A DNA stretch of 40,057 nucleotides from Lachnospiraceae bacterium (GCA_029053015.1 JAIDHX010000054.1:1-40057); one strand, 5' to 3'. Shown: positions 1-7,159, counted from the first letter of the stretch. The notes: generated by a model not told the origin, from the sequence alone. Numbers and translations: made by a program.

Positions 1-1757
1 TGACAGGTGTAGGGCTTTGGCTCGGTGGTCGCCTTGTCCTCAAGGTCCAAGATAATGGGCTTTTCAATCTTGGAGGCAGTCACAATGGGATTGTCGCAGA
101 GAAAGAAAATATCCCCGTCAAAGTCGGCGCCTCCCTGTTGGGGTGCGGATATATCATACATGTTGAACATCACAATATCCTGGTCTTTAAAATGGGAAAA
201 CCATTTTGCAGTCAGTTTGTTTCGGGCAATTTTGATTCGGTTTACCTCGGAAGGGTCCACCAGCGGCGAGCGGAAGGAGGTAATATCGCCGCAGTCAAAA
301 TTGCCGCTGTAAAGTTCCCTTTCTTTCAGGCATCCGACAGGTTCTTCGCCGACCGCGTACTGTAAATAGCCTATCATATCGCCCACGCCGGTATGGTAGA
401 AGCCGGAGCAGTAAATTTTCCCCACTTTTGCTTCGTCGATGGCTTTCTTCAATTTCCGGTATAAAAATTGTTTGACTGCCGGGTCATGCAGCATGGCGTC
501 ATGCAGAAGCGCTGCCTCCAGATACTTGCTTTCCGGTTCGTAACCGTCCGTGTCCGTGATTCCCATAAATTTGTAGGTATAGAAGGTGTCCCCCTTGATG
601 ATTTTTTCAAACAGGGCGGTGGTGTATTTGGCAAGCTTGATGATTTTCCCGTCGTTTTGTGCATCGAGAATATCATAGGATGGTGCATCCTTGTTTTCAA
701 AAGCGTCAACATATTTGGGATTCCACAAATCAAGGCATTGCAGATACTGGAAATTCATGCGTGTATATGGATTCAAATATTTTACATGGTGGCTGTATTT
801 GCTGATTCCAAGCTTGTAGGCATATTTTTTCAGTGTGTCCCCATATACATTCCATGCGCCGGCTCCGTATGTTTCATAAAAAAGCTTGTGTCCCTTAAAC
901 ATGGAAGTATTCCAGATACAATCGACTTCGTCTATGGCATGTACATTGCCGTAAATATCGGTGATGGTTTCATAGCCCCACTCCTTTAAAATTTTCCGAA
1001 AAGGAATGTAGACGGAGTAGCCTTTGATAAAGGGAAGCCGTATCTGGGCGCCAATGGCGTTGTAATCCAGTCCCAACTGTGCGCTTATCTGTTCTGTAAA
1101 TTCCCATTCGTGGCAGCCACAACCGTCAAAGGGAGAGAGCTTTAGGTCATGATAGCCTTCCTCCACTTCCTTTGCAATGTAGGTTTTCTTTTTACCGGTA
1201 TTTTTGTCGATATACTCCTTTTCTTCTTCCACCACATATTTAATCAACTGGTTTTGCAAGGTTTTTTCATATTCGCCAACAATGACGATATGGGGCATGT
1301 AATCGTGAATCAGAGTACAGGAACTGAAGACCAGACCTCTTTGCGCCTCATATTTGGAAACAACACATTTGTCCACCTTGATGTCCATTTGGGTGATTTG
1401 GAAGAGCGTATCAAACATAGCGTCGCATACAAAGGCAGTGATGCCTTCCTTGGCCTGTGAAGCTGATTTCCCAAAACGGGAATAGTGGACGCCATTGTAG
1501 GTAAAGCCGTTTTCCAAAAGATATTTCAACTCGGTTTCCTGGTTGGGGGTCTTTTTGGCGACGACCAAAATCACCTCACTGATATGGGTGGAGGTTTTGC
1601 CTCGAAGCCGCTCAATCTGATCGAAGAGGAGGGAATCGCTCTGTGCAACCAGATATTCATTGTCCATTTCAGTTTCTCTATTCATTTTTACATCAAAGTT
1701 CTGGCTGATAATCTCCTTGATGGGAAGTTTTACAAGCGTGTATTGTTTTTGTTCCAT
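1..1757 (-). CDS. RdRp/YonO-like single-subunit RNA polymerase (DFDGD), 3' end beyond window
   Basis: The reverse strand is open from an ATG at 1757 to the window edge, giving 585 codons with no stop. It has a good ribosome binding site (GAGG, 8 nt upstream). Residues 541-549 read QGGADFDGD. This is the metal-binding DxDGD loop of the double-psi beta-barrel polymerases, shared by eukaryotic RNA-dependent RNA polymerases (Pfam RdRP, QDE-1), phage YonO and the beta-prime subunit. Supporting motifs upstream are an SPFDG segment (208-212), IRLPFIKG (239-246), NTSMFKG (283-289) and NFQYLQ (335-340), in the order I recall for bacterial RdRp-like proteins. The family polymerises RNA; whether the template here is DNA or RNA cannot be read from sequence. 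The remaining barrel and C-terminus lie off-window. It probably shares a transcript with the small ORF upstream and is divergent from a sigma-like gene. The polymerase fold call is fairly secure; the biological role is inference. Confidence 0.8.
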   Translation of the reverse strand, partial: MEQKQYTLVKLPIKEIISQNFDVKMNRETEMDNEYLVAQSDSLLFDQIERLRGKTSTHISEVILVVAKKTPNQETELKYLLENGFTYNGVHYSRFGKSASQAKEGITAFVCDAMFDTLFQITQMDIKVDKCVVSKYEAQRGLVFSSCTLIHDYMPHIVIVGEYEKTLQNQLIKYVVEEEKEYIDKNTGKKKTYIAKEVEEGYHDLKLSPFDGCGCHEWEFTEQISAQLGLDYNAIGAQIRLPFIKGYSVYIPFRKILKEWGYETITDIYGNVHAIDEVDCIWNTSMFKGHKLFYETYGAGAWNVYGDTLKKYAYKLGISKYSHHVKYLNPYTRMNFQYLQCLDLWNPKYVDAFENKDAPSYDILDAQNDGKIIKLAKYTTALFEKIIKGDTFYTYKFMGITDTDGYEPESKYLEAALLHDAMLHDPAVKQFLYRKLKKAIDEAKVGKIYCSGFYHTGVGDMIGYLQYAVGEEPVGCLKERELYSGNFDCGDITSFRSPLVDPSEVNRIKIARNKLTAKWFSHFKDQDIVMFNMYDISAPQQGGADFDGDIFFLCDNPIVTASKIEKPIILDLEDKATTEPKPYTC

Positions 1758-1822
1758 AATTTTCCTCATTTCTGCGCTTTTCTATTGTGCAAAGTCATGT
1801 GTGGCGTTTCTCAATCTGTTCT

Positions 1823-1996
1823 TTACCGGATACTCAGATTTTTTTTACATTGTTCGTCAAATCTGGTGTCTCTTGCGATACGCTCCGCGATATTTCCACG
1901 CGGATTGCTGGTGTCAAAATCAGAGGAGTAGAGGACGCCTCCGAATGTCGTGTGATTTGTTCTGCCATTTTTTCTTTTGTAAAAAAATTTTGTCAT
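1823..1996 (-). CDS. small basic protein (57 aa) upstream of the polymerase
   Basis: An ORF of 57 residues starts at the ATG at 1996, preceded by AAAGGATG with 8 nt spacing, which is a credible ribosome binding site. A longer in-frame start at 2059 exists but would overlap the candidate leftward promoter, so I chose the shorter one. The product is rich in Lys, Arg and Asn, has no membrane segment or signal peptide, and I do not recognise its family. It ends 65 nt before the polymerase ATG in the same direction, so co-transcription is likely. It could be a small accessory subunit, or a leader peptide of no independent function. Coding is supported only by the ribosome binding site and position. 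Confidence 0.5.
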   Translation of the reverse strand: MTKFFYKRKNGRTNHTTFGGVLYSSDFDTSNPRGNIAERIARDTRFDEQCKKNLSIR

Positions 1997-2029
1997 ATGT
2001 ATTTCATCCTTTCTTTTTGGCTTTGTGGG

Positions 2030-2059
2030 ATAATATGTACTTCTACATTTCGAAACCAA
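2030..2059 (-). promoter_or_regulatory. candidate promoter for the leftward polymerase operon
   Basis: On the minus strand TTGGTT (2059-2054) and TATTAT (2035-2030) are 18 bp apart. The -10 box is about 33 nt before the start of the small ORF. The -35 box is weak. LexA box 1 lies about 16 bp upstream of it rather than over it, so repression of this direction is less certain than for the rightward gene. Confidence 0.35.
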
Positions 2060-2075
2060 AAAAGCTTCACAAATA

Positions 2076-2089
2076 AGAACAGACGTTCT
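2076..2089. promoter_or_regulatory. LexA (SOS/DinR) box 1
   Basis: The sequence AGAACAGACGTTCT has the core GAAC-N4-GTTC, and its centre fits the Bacillus subtilis LexA consensus GAACRNRYGTTY at every core position. Only the outer C and G of the long consensus differ. It sits between the divergent polymerase and sigma-like genes, upstream of the rightward -35 box. Confidence 0.75.
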
Positions 2090-2098
2090 AAAAATTCA

Positions 2099-2127
2099 TT
2101 GACAAATAAGAACAGACGTTCTATACT
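2099..2127 (+). promoter_or_regulatory. strong sigma-A promoter of the sigma/DUF262 gene
   Basis: TTGACA (2099-2104) and TATACT (2122-2127) are separated by exactly 17 bp. The -35 is consensus and the -10 is one base off. LexA box 2 fills the spacer, so a bound repressor would block RNA polymerase directly. The start codon is about 40 nt downstream of the -10. Confidence 0.85.
2109..2122. promoter_or_regulatory. LexA (SOS/DinR) box 2, inside the promoter spacer
   Basis: Second exact copy of AGAACAGACGTTCT, with the GAAC-N4-GTTC core of the Firmicutes LexA operator. It lies between the -35 and -10 boxes of the rightward promoter, the usual place for tight LexA repression. No lexA gene is in the window. 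Confidence 0.8.
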
Positions 2128-2166
2128 ATAGATACAAGAACGAGTTTGCAAGGGAGTATATATGTT

Positions 2167-3945
2167 ATGGAAAAAGTTTTGAATTTCTATTATGAGAACA
2201 ACGCAAAGAGGCTCCACAACGTTGTCAATCAGATATTTTACAGAAAATATGGCGGGATTACCGGTAAGGACATGGACGAGTTCTATTCGGTTGCCAACGA
2301 TGTGTTTGCCGACATTATGACGAATCACAGATACGATGCGTCAAAGGGGGATTTTGAAGGCTTTCTGTACCGTGCCTTAGGACTGGCAATTGCCGATGAG
2401 TTTAAAAGGCAGAATTGTGATAAGAGGAAAATGAAACGGGAGCTTTTAGATGAAAATGGCAGTCCGGTTCTCGACAAAAACGGCAAACCAAGGCATGTAT
2501 TACTGCCTGATATTTCTATTGAGGCACCCATTGGAGAGGGCGCGGATTTGACAATCGGGGATATGCTTCCTTCCGATTTTAGTATGGATGCGGTTTTGGA
2601 GAGGGAAGCGATTTCGGATGAGAGGATAGAAGCGTATCTGAAAAGGCTCTCCAAGATACAGAGAAGAATTATTGAGATGAAACTGGACAAGGTGCCGGTT
2701 TCAGAGATACAAAAAAAACTGAAACTGAGTGACAAGCAATACAAACAGCATTTTCGGGAACTGCGTTCGTTTGCCAATATCAGTGTTTTGCAAGGTCGTG
2801 ATAAATTACCTGAAACGGAGGAGAAAGAAATGAGTAAAGCAACACAAACGATGGAAAGCTGTAAGACGGACAGAATCAGCGTCGCTTCTATTATTAAGAG
2901 GATTGACCGGCATACGATTCGTTTTGACCATCCTCTTCAGAGAGAGTCGGATCAGTGGTCGCCTGCCATGAAAGGGAATCTGGTGTCCGATATCTTACAG
3001 GGCAATAAGCTGCATCCTCTGATTTTTGCGGAACAAATTATCAACGGCGTGCCGATTATCTGGGATTTGGATGGCAAGCAGAGATGTACGAACGCCTATT
3101 TATTCTTTAAAAACGGATACAAGGTATCCAAAAACATCAGGCGTCCCATGATAACCTATCAGACCGTCAAAAGGGATAAAAAGGGAGAAGAAGTGCTGGA
3201 TGCGAACGGATTCCCCGTTGCCGTCAACGTGGAATTTGATATCAGGGGAAAGCGGTTTGACGATTTGCCGGAGGAGCTGCGCGACCGTTTTCTGGAGTAC
3301 AGCTTCAATTATGACCAGTATTTGAACTGCTCCGAGGAGGATATCGGATACCACATCGAACGGTACAATGACGGAAAGCCGATGACTTCGCCGCAAAAGG
3401 GGATTACCCGATTGGGAACGGAATATGCGGAACGGGTCAAGTCCATATCCAATATGCCGTTTTTCAAGGATATCGGCGGCTACAAGGTATCCGAGTTCCG
3501 TAACGGAACGGTCAACCGCGTGGTGGTGGAGTCCATCATGGCGGCAAACTATCTGGACAAGTGGAACAAGCTGGAGGATATGTGCCAGTATCTCAAGGAG
3601 CATGGCAGCCCGTCCGTCTTTGAGGAATTTGAGGATATGGTGGAGAGAATGGAAAAGGCCGTGAGCAGCGAGGTCGCGGATATGTTTGATTCCAAGGACA
3701 GTTTTCTGTGGTTCGGCCTGTTTGCCAGATTTGTCAAAACCGGTGCAGCGGATGCGTGGTTTGTGGCATTTATGGCGGAATTTGCCCGTTCCCTACATGG
3801 CAAAAAAATAAACGGCGTATCCTTTGACACCATCATAGAAGAGACAAAGGCAACCAAGGATAAGGGGATTGTCACCAAAAAAATCAATCACCTTGAGGCG
3901 TTACTGAAAATGTATCTTAGTGCAGAGATGAAAGCGGCTTCGTGA
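2167..3945 (+). CDS. sigma-70-like module fused to a DUF262/ParB-like domain
   Basis: The ATG at 2167 follows AGGGAG with 10 nt spacing; a TTG 21 nt upstream is less likely because it would contain that ribosome binding site. The product is 592 residues. Residues about 34-90 resemble sigma-70 region 2: YDASKGDFEGFLYRA (57-71), then ADEFKRQ (76-82). Residues about 155-201 resemble the region 4 helix-turn-helix (LSKIQRRIIE, then VSEIQKKLKLS). From about 240 the protein matches the DUF262 fold, with PLQRESDQWS (256-265), the hallmark DGKQR (302-306) and a later RYNDGKPMT. No HNH motif of the DUF1524 type is visible, so nuclease activity is not supported. The promoter carries LexA boxes. A strong internal start at codon 222 could also yield the DUF262 half alone. 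The domain calls are good; a role as partner of the neighbouring polymerase is inference. Confidence 0.8.
   Translation: MEKVLNFYYENNAKRLHNVVNQIFYRKYGGITGKDMDEFYSVANDVFADIMTNHRYDASKGDFEGFLYRALGLAIADEFKRQNCDKRKMKRELLDENGSPVLDKNGKPRHVLLPDISIEAPIGEGADLTIGDMLPSDFSMDAVLEREAISDERIEAYLKRLSKIQRRIIEMKLDKVPVSEIQKKLKLSDKQYKQHFRELRSFANISVLQGRDKLPETEEKEMSKATQTMESCKTDRISVASIIKRIDRHTIRFDHPLQRESDQWSPAMKGNLVSDILQGNKLHPLIFAEQIINGVPIIWDLDGKQRCTNAYLFFKNGYKVSKNIRRPMITYQTVKRDKKGEEVLDANGFPVAVNVEFDIRGKRFDDLPEELRDRFLEYSFNYDQYLNCSEEDIGYHIERYNDGKPMTSPQKGITRLGTEYAERVKSISNMPFFKDIGGYKVSEFRNGTVNRVVVESIMAANYLDKWNKLEDMCQYLKEHGSPSVFEEFEDMVERMEKAVSSEVADMFDSKDSFLWFGLFARFVKTGAADAWFVAFMAEFARSLHGKKINGVSFDTIIEETKATKDKGIVTKKINHLEALLKMYLSAEMKAAS
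2817..2832 (+). promoter_or_regulatory. internal ribosome binding site and in-frame ATG within the fusion gene
   Basis: GGAGGAG at 2817-2823 is followed by 6 nt and an ATG at 2830, in frame as codon 222 of the fusion. This Shine-Dalgarno is stronger than the one at the annotated start. It sits exactly at the linker between the sigma-like and DUF262 parts and would give a 371-residue protein. It suggests either dual products or a recent fusion of two adjacent genes. Confidence 0.6.
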
Positions 3946-4085
3946 TATTTTCTGCCGCTTTGACAAATTGCATCACATCTTTCGGTGCATCGAGGCTGTA
4001 AAGCAGCTCCGGATACCAGAATCAAGGCAGCCGTTACCTCTATCATGTATGACATGACCAGAGTTGGTATTAACGGATACTTTGC

Positions 4086-4130
4086 ATTCCTAAAACCAAT
4101 GCAATAACATTCGGTATAGGCATTTGCTAT
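4086..4130 (+). repeat. 45-bp promoter element, copy 1
   Basis: Positions 4086-4130 match 6733-6777 at 37 of 45 bases without gaps. The match starts at ATTCCTAAAA and runs through the -35 box (TTTGCTAT). In both copies a -10-like box follows 17 bp after the TTGCTA. The conserved core before the -35 (ACATTCG-TATAG) could be a shared operator. Confidence 0.75.
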
Positions 4131-4168
4131 CGCTCTAAGCCTGCTTTATACTTAAAACAGTAGCAAAT
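4122..4168 (+). promoter_or_regulatory. MATE operon promoter within an inverted repeat
   Basis: TTGCTA (4124-4129) and TATACT (4147-4152) are 17 bp apart. The promoter is bracketed by an inverted repeat, ATTTGCTA (4122-4129) and TAGCAAAT (4161-4168), which could bind a dimeric repressor or activator. The start codon of the exporter is 82 nt after the -10. Confidence 0.65.
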
Positions 4169-4234
4169 AAGCAAATCTGTAAGATTGAAAAGCATTGGTT
4201 TTGGGAATTTTTTATTTTGGTTTAGGAGAACGAT

Positions 4235-5599
4235 ATGGCAGATATAGCACAAAAAGAAAATATCATGGGAACACAGAAAATGAGTAAACTGATTTTATTT
4301 ACCGGAATTCCTCTGATGATCAGCTTGTTCATTAATTCCCTGTATAACTTTGTGGATTCCATGTTTGTATCACAGGTATCAGAAAAAGCGCTGACAGCGC
4401 TTTCTTTGGCGGCACCGGTGCAGCTTTTGGTATCTGCACTGGGATTGGGAAATGCAGTAGGATTAAACGCTGTGATTTCCAGGGCCCTTGGAAGAAAAGA
4501 TACAGGGGAAGTCCGCAAGGCGGCGGATGCGGCGATTTTTATTGCCCTTTGTTCATGGGTTGTGATTACCGTACTGTGTTTACTGTTTGTGAGGCGCTAT
4601 TTTGCATGGCAGTCAGGCGGGGATGAAGTGATTGCGGAGTATGGTGTTCAGTACCTTACGGTATGTATGCTGTTTTCTCTGGGGCAGATGGGGCAGTGGG
4701 TATTTGACCGTTTCGTCATTGCAAGCGGGCGTTCCGGTTTGTTTTTGTTTACACTGTCGGCTGCTTCTGTCACGAATTTGATCCTTGATCCTATTTTTAT
4801 TTTTGGTCTGTTTGGAGTTCCAAGACTGGAAACATTAGGTGCAGCCATTGCCACGGTCATCGGGCAGACAGTAGGGATGTTTGCAGGCATTGCGATCAAC
4901 CGGAAATGGAACCGTGAAATACCTTTTGGCTTTACGCTTCGTCCGGATAGGAGGAGTGTTGCGGACATTTTGAAGGTTGGATTTCCCTCTACTCTGGTAC
5001 AGGTACTGACCTCTTTTGTGGGAATTTTGATGAACTCCATTTTAATTACTTTTTCTTCCACCGCTGTGGCTGTCTATGGAATCTGCATACGCATTAATGG
5101 GATTTCAACCGTAGGAGTCCACGGGATTACCAATGGTCTGATTCCGATTGTTGCCTATAACTATGGGGCTGCAAATAAGAAACGTGTTTCTAATGCGGTG
5201 CGGTGGTCGCTTTTGTACGGAACCCTGTTTTATCTGCTCTTTTTTGTGGTGCTGGAACTTACACCCATATGGGTACTGCGTATTTTTGAAGCTTCGGACT
5301 ATATGCTTGAGATAGGTATTCCGGCGCTTCGTATACTGGCCTTTGCATGGATTGTGGCAATCCCGGCGCTGGTGATATCGGCAGGGCTGCAGGGATTATC
5401 CATGGGAATGGGCAGCATGATCCTGACCATGTCAAGACAGGCGGTTCTGCCTTTGGTTTTTGCAGGGATATTCAGCAGGTTTGGGAACCTGGCGATGTTA
5501 TGGATTGGTTTCATCCTTGCGGAGTTTTTAGGGATACCGTTGGCAATGTGGTTCTGGAAGAAGGGTTGGCGGCGGATGGAAGGAGGGAAACTACAATGA
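4235..5599 (+). CDS. MATE-family multidrug/organic cation exporter
   Basis: This 454-residue polytopic membrane protein has about 12 hydrophobic segments arranged as two homologous halves, the normal size and layout of MATE transporters. The first helix region (LFTGIPLMISLFINSLYNFV) and the repeat of that pattern after residue 240 (VGFPSTLVQVL) are typical. MATE proteins export drugs or metabolites in exchange for Na+ or H+; the substrate cannot be told from sequence. The ATG at 4235 follows TTTAGGAG with good spacing. Its stop overlaps the next start (ATGA), so it is translationally coupled to the lipoprotein hydrolase. Expression is driven by the promoter at 4124-4152. Confidence 0.9.
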   Translation: MADIAQKENIMGTQKMSKLILFTGIPLMISLFINSLYNFVDSMFVSQVSEKALTALSLAAPVQLLVSALGLGNAVGLNAVISRALGRKDTGEVRKAADAAIFIALCSWVVITVLCLLFVRRYFAWQSGGDEVIAEYGVQYLTVCMLFSLGQMGQWVFDRFVIASGRSGLFLFTLSAASVTNLILDPIFIFGLFGVPRLETLGAAIATVIGQTVGMFAGIAINRKWNREIPFGFTLRPDRRSVADILKVGFPSTLVQVLTSFVGILMNSILITFSSTAVAVYGICIRINGISTVGVHGITNGLIPIVAYNYGAANKKRVSNAVRWSLLYGTLFYLLFFVVLELTPIWVLRIFEASDYMLEIGIPALRILAFAWIVAIPALVISAGLQGLSMGMGSMILTMSRQAVLPLVFAGIFSRFGNLAMLWIGFILAEFLGIPLAMWFWKKGWRRMEGGKLQ

Positions 5600-6717
5600 A
5601 AAGATTAGCGGCTATCGTAGTTATATTTATGTTATTAACAAGCCTTGTAGGATGCGGAGAGTGTGCTTCAGATACGGATGAGAGCCATTCCCAAAGCAGG
5701 CCGGGTGTGTCAGAGAGAACAAATGTTTTGGGGGATAATATTGTAGTAGTACAGGCAGATTCAGAATTAGAGGAGCTGGAGAAGGGGTTTTCTGCTGTCA
5801 GGTATGAAGGGGAAGATGGGTTTGCTGCTTTTCTTGCCGGAGGAGGTGCCAAAACGGATCAGGAGGTTATACAGTTTCTGGTAAGTGAGCTTTTTGCGGG
5901 AAATCGGAGCGGTCTGACCATGAATACGCAGGCCTTTGGGTGCAGCACCCTTTCCGTACAAAATACAGAGGGTGGTTATCTTTTTGGACGGAACTTTGAC
6001 TGGAATACCTGTGACGCGCTTGTTGTCACATGCTATCCGCAGGACGGATACGCATCTATTTCCACAGTGAATCTGGACTTTATCTGTCAAGGTGCCGGAA
6101 TGTCGGGCGGTCTGTTAAGCGATGAAATGATGACTATAGCAGCACTGTATGCGCCCTTGGATGGAATGAATGAGAAAGGTTTATGCATATCCGTCAATAT
6201 GATTCAGGACGGCGCTACGATTTCACAGGATACAGATAAGCCGGATATTACTACCACAACAGCCATCCGCCTGCTGCTTAACCAGGCATCCACAGTAGAG
6301 GAGGCATTGGACTTGTTGAGGCAGTATGATCTCCATGCTTCCATGAATTATATGGTTCATTTTGCCATTGCGGATGCGGCCGGAAACAGTGTGGCTGTGG
6401 AATATATTGACAATGAAATGGTTGTGGTGGAGACGCCCATTCTGACGAATTTTTATTTGGCGGAAGGAGAAAAACAGGGAATCGGTACAAGCCAGTCCCA
6501 TGAAAGGTTTGACATATTAACAGGAACGATTGCGGAGAAACCGTCCATGACGCAGGCGGAAGTAAGAGAAGCATTGGACAGTGTGAGCAAGGATAATTTT
6601 GGAGAGTTTGAATCTACGGAGTGGAGCATTGTGTTTGACCAGTCTGCTCTGACTGCAGCTTATTACCACAGGGAAAATTATGGGGAAGCGTATTTCTTTC
6701 AAATCACAGAGGAATAG
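5596..6717 (+). CDS. lipoprotein Cys-Ntn hydrolase (linear amide C-N hydrolase/choloylglycine hydrolase-like)
   Basis: The ATG at 5596 overlaps the MATE stop by 4 nt and follows AGGAGGG, so the long upstream ORF extension is rejected. The 373-residue product starts with a lipoprotein signal peptide ending in LVGC (Cys20). After about 95 residues comes the probable nucleophile in FGCSTLS (Cys116), followed by GRNFDW (131-136), the signature of choloylglycine hydrolase and acyl-CoA:6-APA acyltransferase-like Ntn hydrolases that cleave linear amide bonds. Members often mature by self-cleavage just before the Cys. If that occurs here, the catalytic chain would be separated from its lipid anchor (inference). 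Substrate unknown: bile-salt, N-acyl amino acid or acyl-homoserine lactone type amides are all possible. Coupling to an exporter suggests processing of an exported or extracellular amide. Confidence 0.8.
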   Translation: MKRLAAIVVIFMLLTSLVGCGECASDTDESHSQSRPGVSERTNVLGDNIVVVQADSELEELEKGFSAVRYEGEDGFAAFLAGGGAKTDQEVIQFLVSELFAGNRSGLTMNTQAFGCSTLSVQNTEGGYLFGRNFDWNTCDALVVTCYPQDGYASISTVNLDFICQGAGMSGGLLSDEMMTIAALYAPLDGMNEKGLCISVNMIQDGATISQDTDKPDITTTTAIRLLLNQASTVEEALDLLRQYDLHASMNYMVHFAIADAAGNSVAVEYIDNEMVVVETPILTNFYLAEGEKQGIGTSQSHERFDILTGTIAEKPSMTQAEVREALDSVSKDNFGEFESTEWSIVFDQSALTAAYYHRENYGEAYFFQITEE

Positions 6718-6732
6718 ATTTTTTTGATTAAC

Positions 6733-6777
6733 ATTCCTAAAATTTATGCAAACACATTCGATATAGCTATTTGCTAT
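6733..6777 (+). repeat. 45-bp promoter element, copy 2
   Basis: This is the diverged second copy of the element at 4086-4130 (37 of 45 identical). It now stands in front of a gene remnant, which suggests that the element was duplicated or left behind by a deletion. Confidence 0.75.
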
Positions 6778-6799
6778 TTTATCTTGATAATTGTAGACT
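6771..6799 (+). promoter_or_regulatory. candidate promoter in element copy 2
   Basis: TTGCTA (6771-6776) and TAGACT (6794-6799) have the same 17-bp spacing as the MATE promoter. The -10 is poorer. It would transcribe the pseudogene and the small genes that follow. Confidence 0.45.
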
Positions 6800-6841
6800 T
6801 TAGATATGATAAATGCATTCACAAGAATAGTCCATGGATGA

Positions 6842-7159
6842 CAAAACCCGCGCCGCAATCCGGCGTGCGGAAAATGGTGGTTTCCCGAGAATCTGACGCT
6901 GATCAACTGTAGGGTCATCGGGACACAGCCTCTGTGTTACTGCAAGAACCTGAAACTGGTAAACTGCACTATGGAGGATACGGATCTGTCCTTTGAATAC
7001 TCGGATGTGGAAGGCAATATCATTTCCGTCAAAAATCCCAAGTTCGGTCGAATCATTGCGGACAGTGTGGGAGAAGTCATCTGTGGGGATGCTGTAATGG
7101 AATGCACGGGAGAGGTCATACTCCGGACAGAAGCAGAGAAGTTTCAGGATTCGTTTTAG
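6842..7159 (+). pseudogene. 5'-truncated DUF3737 protein remnant
   Basis: An open frame of 106 codons begins directly after a TGA at 6839-6841, without a start codon or ribosome binding site, and ends at 7159. The translation has WWFPENLTLINCRVIG, then QPLCYCKNLKLVNC and FEYSDVEGNI. These match the C-terminal third of DUF3737 proteins (right-handed beta-helix-like repeats, normally near 280 residues) as I remember the family. The N-terminal two thirds are missing, so the gene is broken. An internal ATG at 6971 could at most give a 62-residue fragment. The promoter-like repeat lies just upstream of the break. Confidence 0.65.

Larger units (their letters stand above)
2069..2123. repeat. two 22-bp direct repeats carrying LexA boxes
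   Basis: The same 22 bases occur at 2069-2090 and 2102-2123. The 33-bp offset is about three helical turns, so proteins bound to both copies would face the same side of the DNA. Each copy contains a dyad operator, annotated separately. Confidence 0.9.
3946..4234. other. 289-bp intergenic region before the MATE gene
   Basis: No convincing gene is present. The right half holds the MATE promoter and the 45-bp repeated element. The left 140 bp contain no clear terminator. On the minus strand a short readable stretch of about 33 codons may be decayed coding sequence, but I could not assign it to a family. Confidence 0.5.

Noticed and set aside
449..1931. Several short ORFs on the plus strand (for example 468-989, 1149-1460, 1485-1931)
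   Set aside because: They lie opposite the long leftward polymerase frame, have no ribosome binding sites and no recognisable domains.
2167..3945. GmrSD-type restriction nuclease
   Set aside because: DUF262 is present, but the DUF1524 HNH motif is not, and the N-terminus is sigma-like, so restriction activity is not supported.
3910..4060. Minus-strand readable stretch of about 33 codons (contains YPELLYSLDAPKDVMQFV)
   Set aside because: It looks like possible decayed coding sequence but has stops upstream, no start, and no family I can name.
5347..5595. N-terminal extension of the Ntn hydrolase ORF
   Set aside because: It overlaps the MATE gene, and a lipoprotein signal peptide with a strong ribosome binding site begins at 5596.
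6724..6912. 62-residue plus-strand ORF after the Ntn hydrolase
   Set aside because: It is made of promoter sequence and the wrong frame of the DUF3737 remnant, and has no ribosome binding site.
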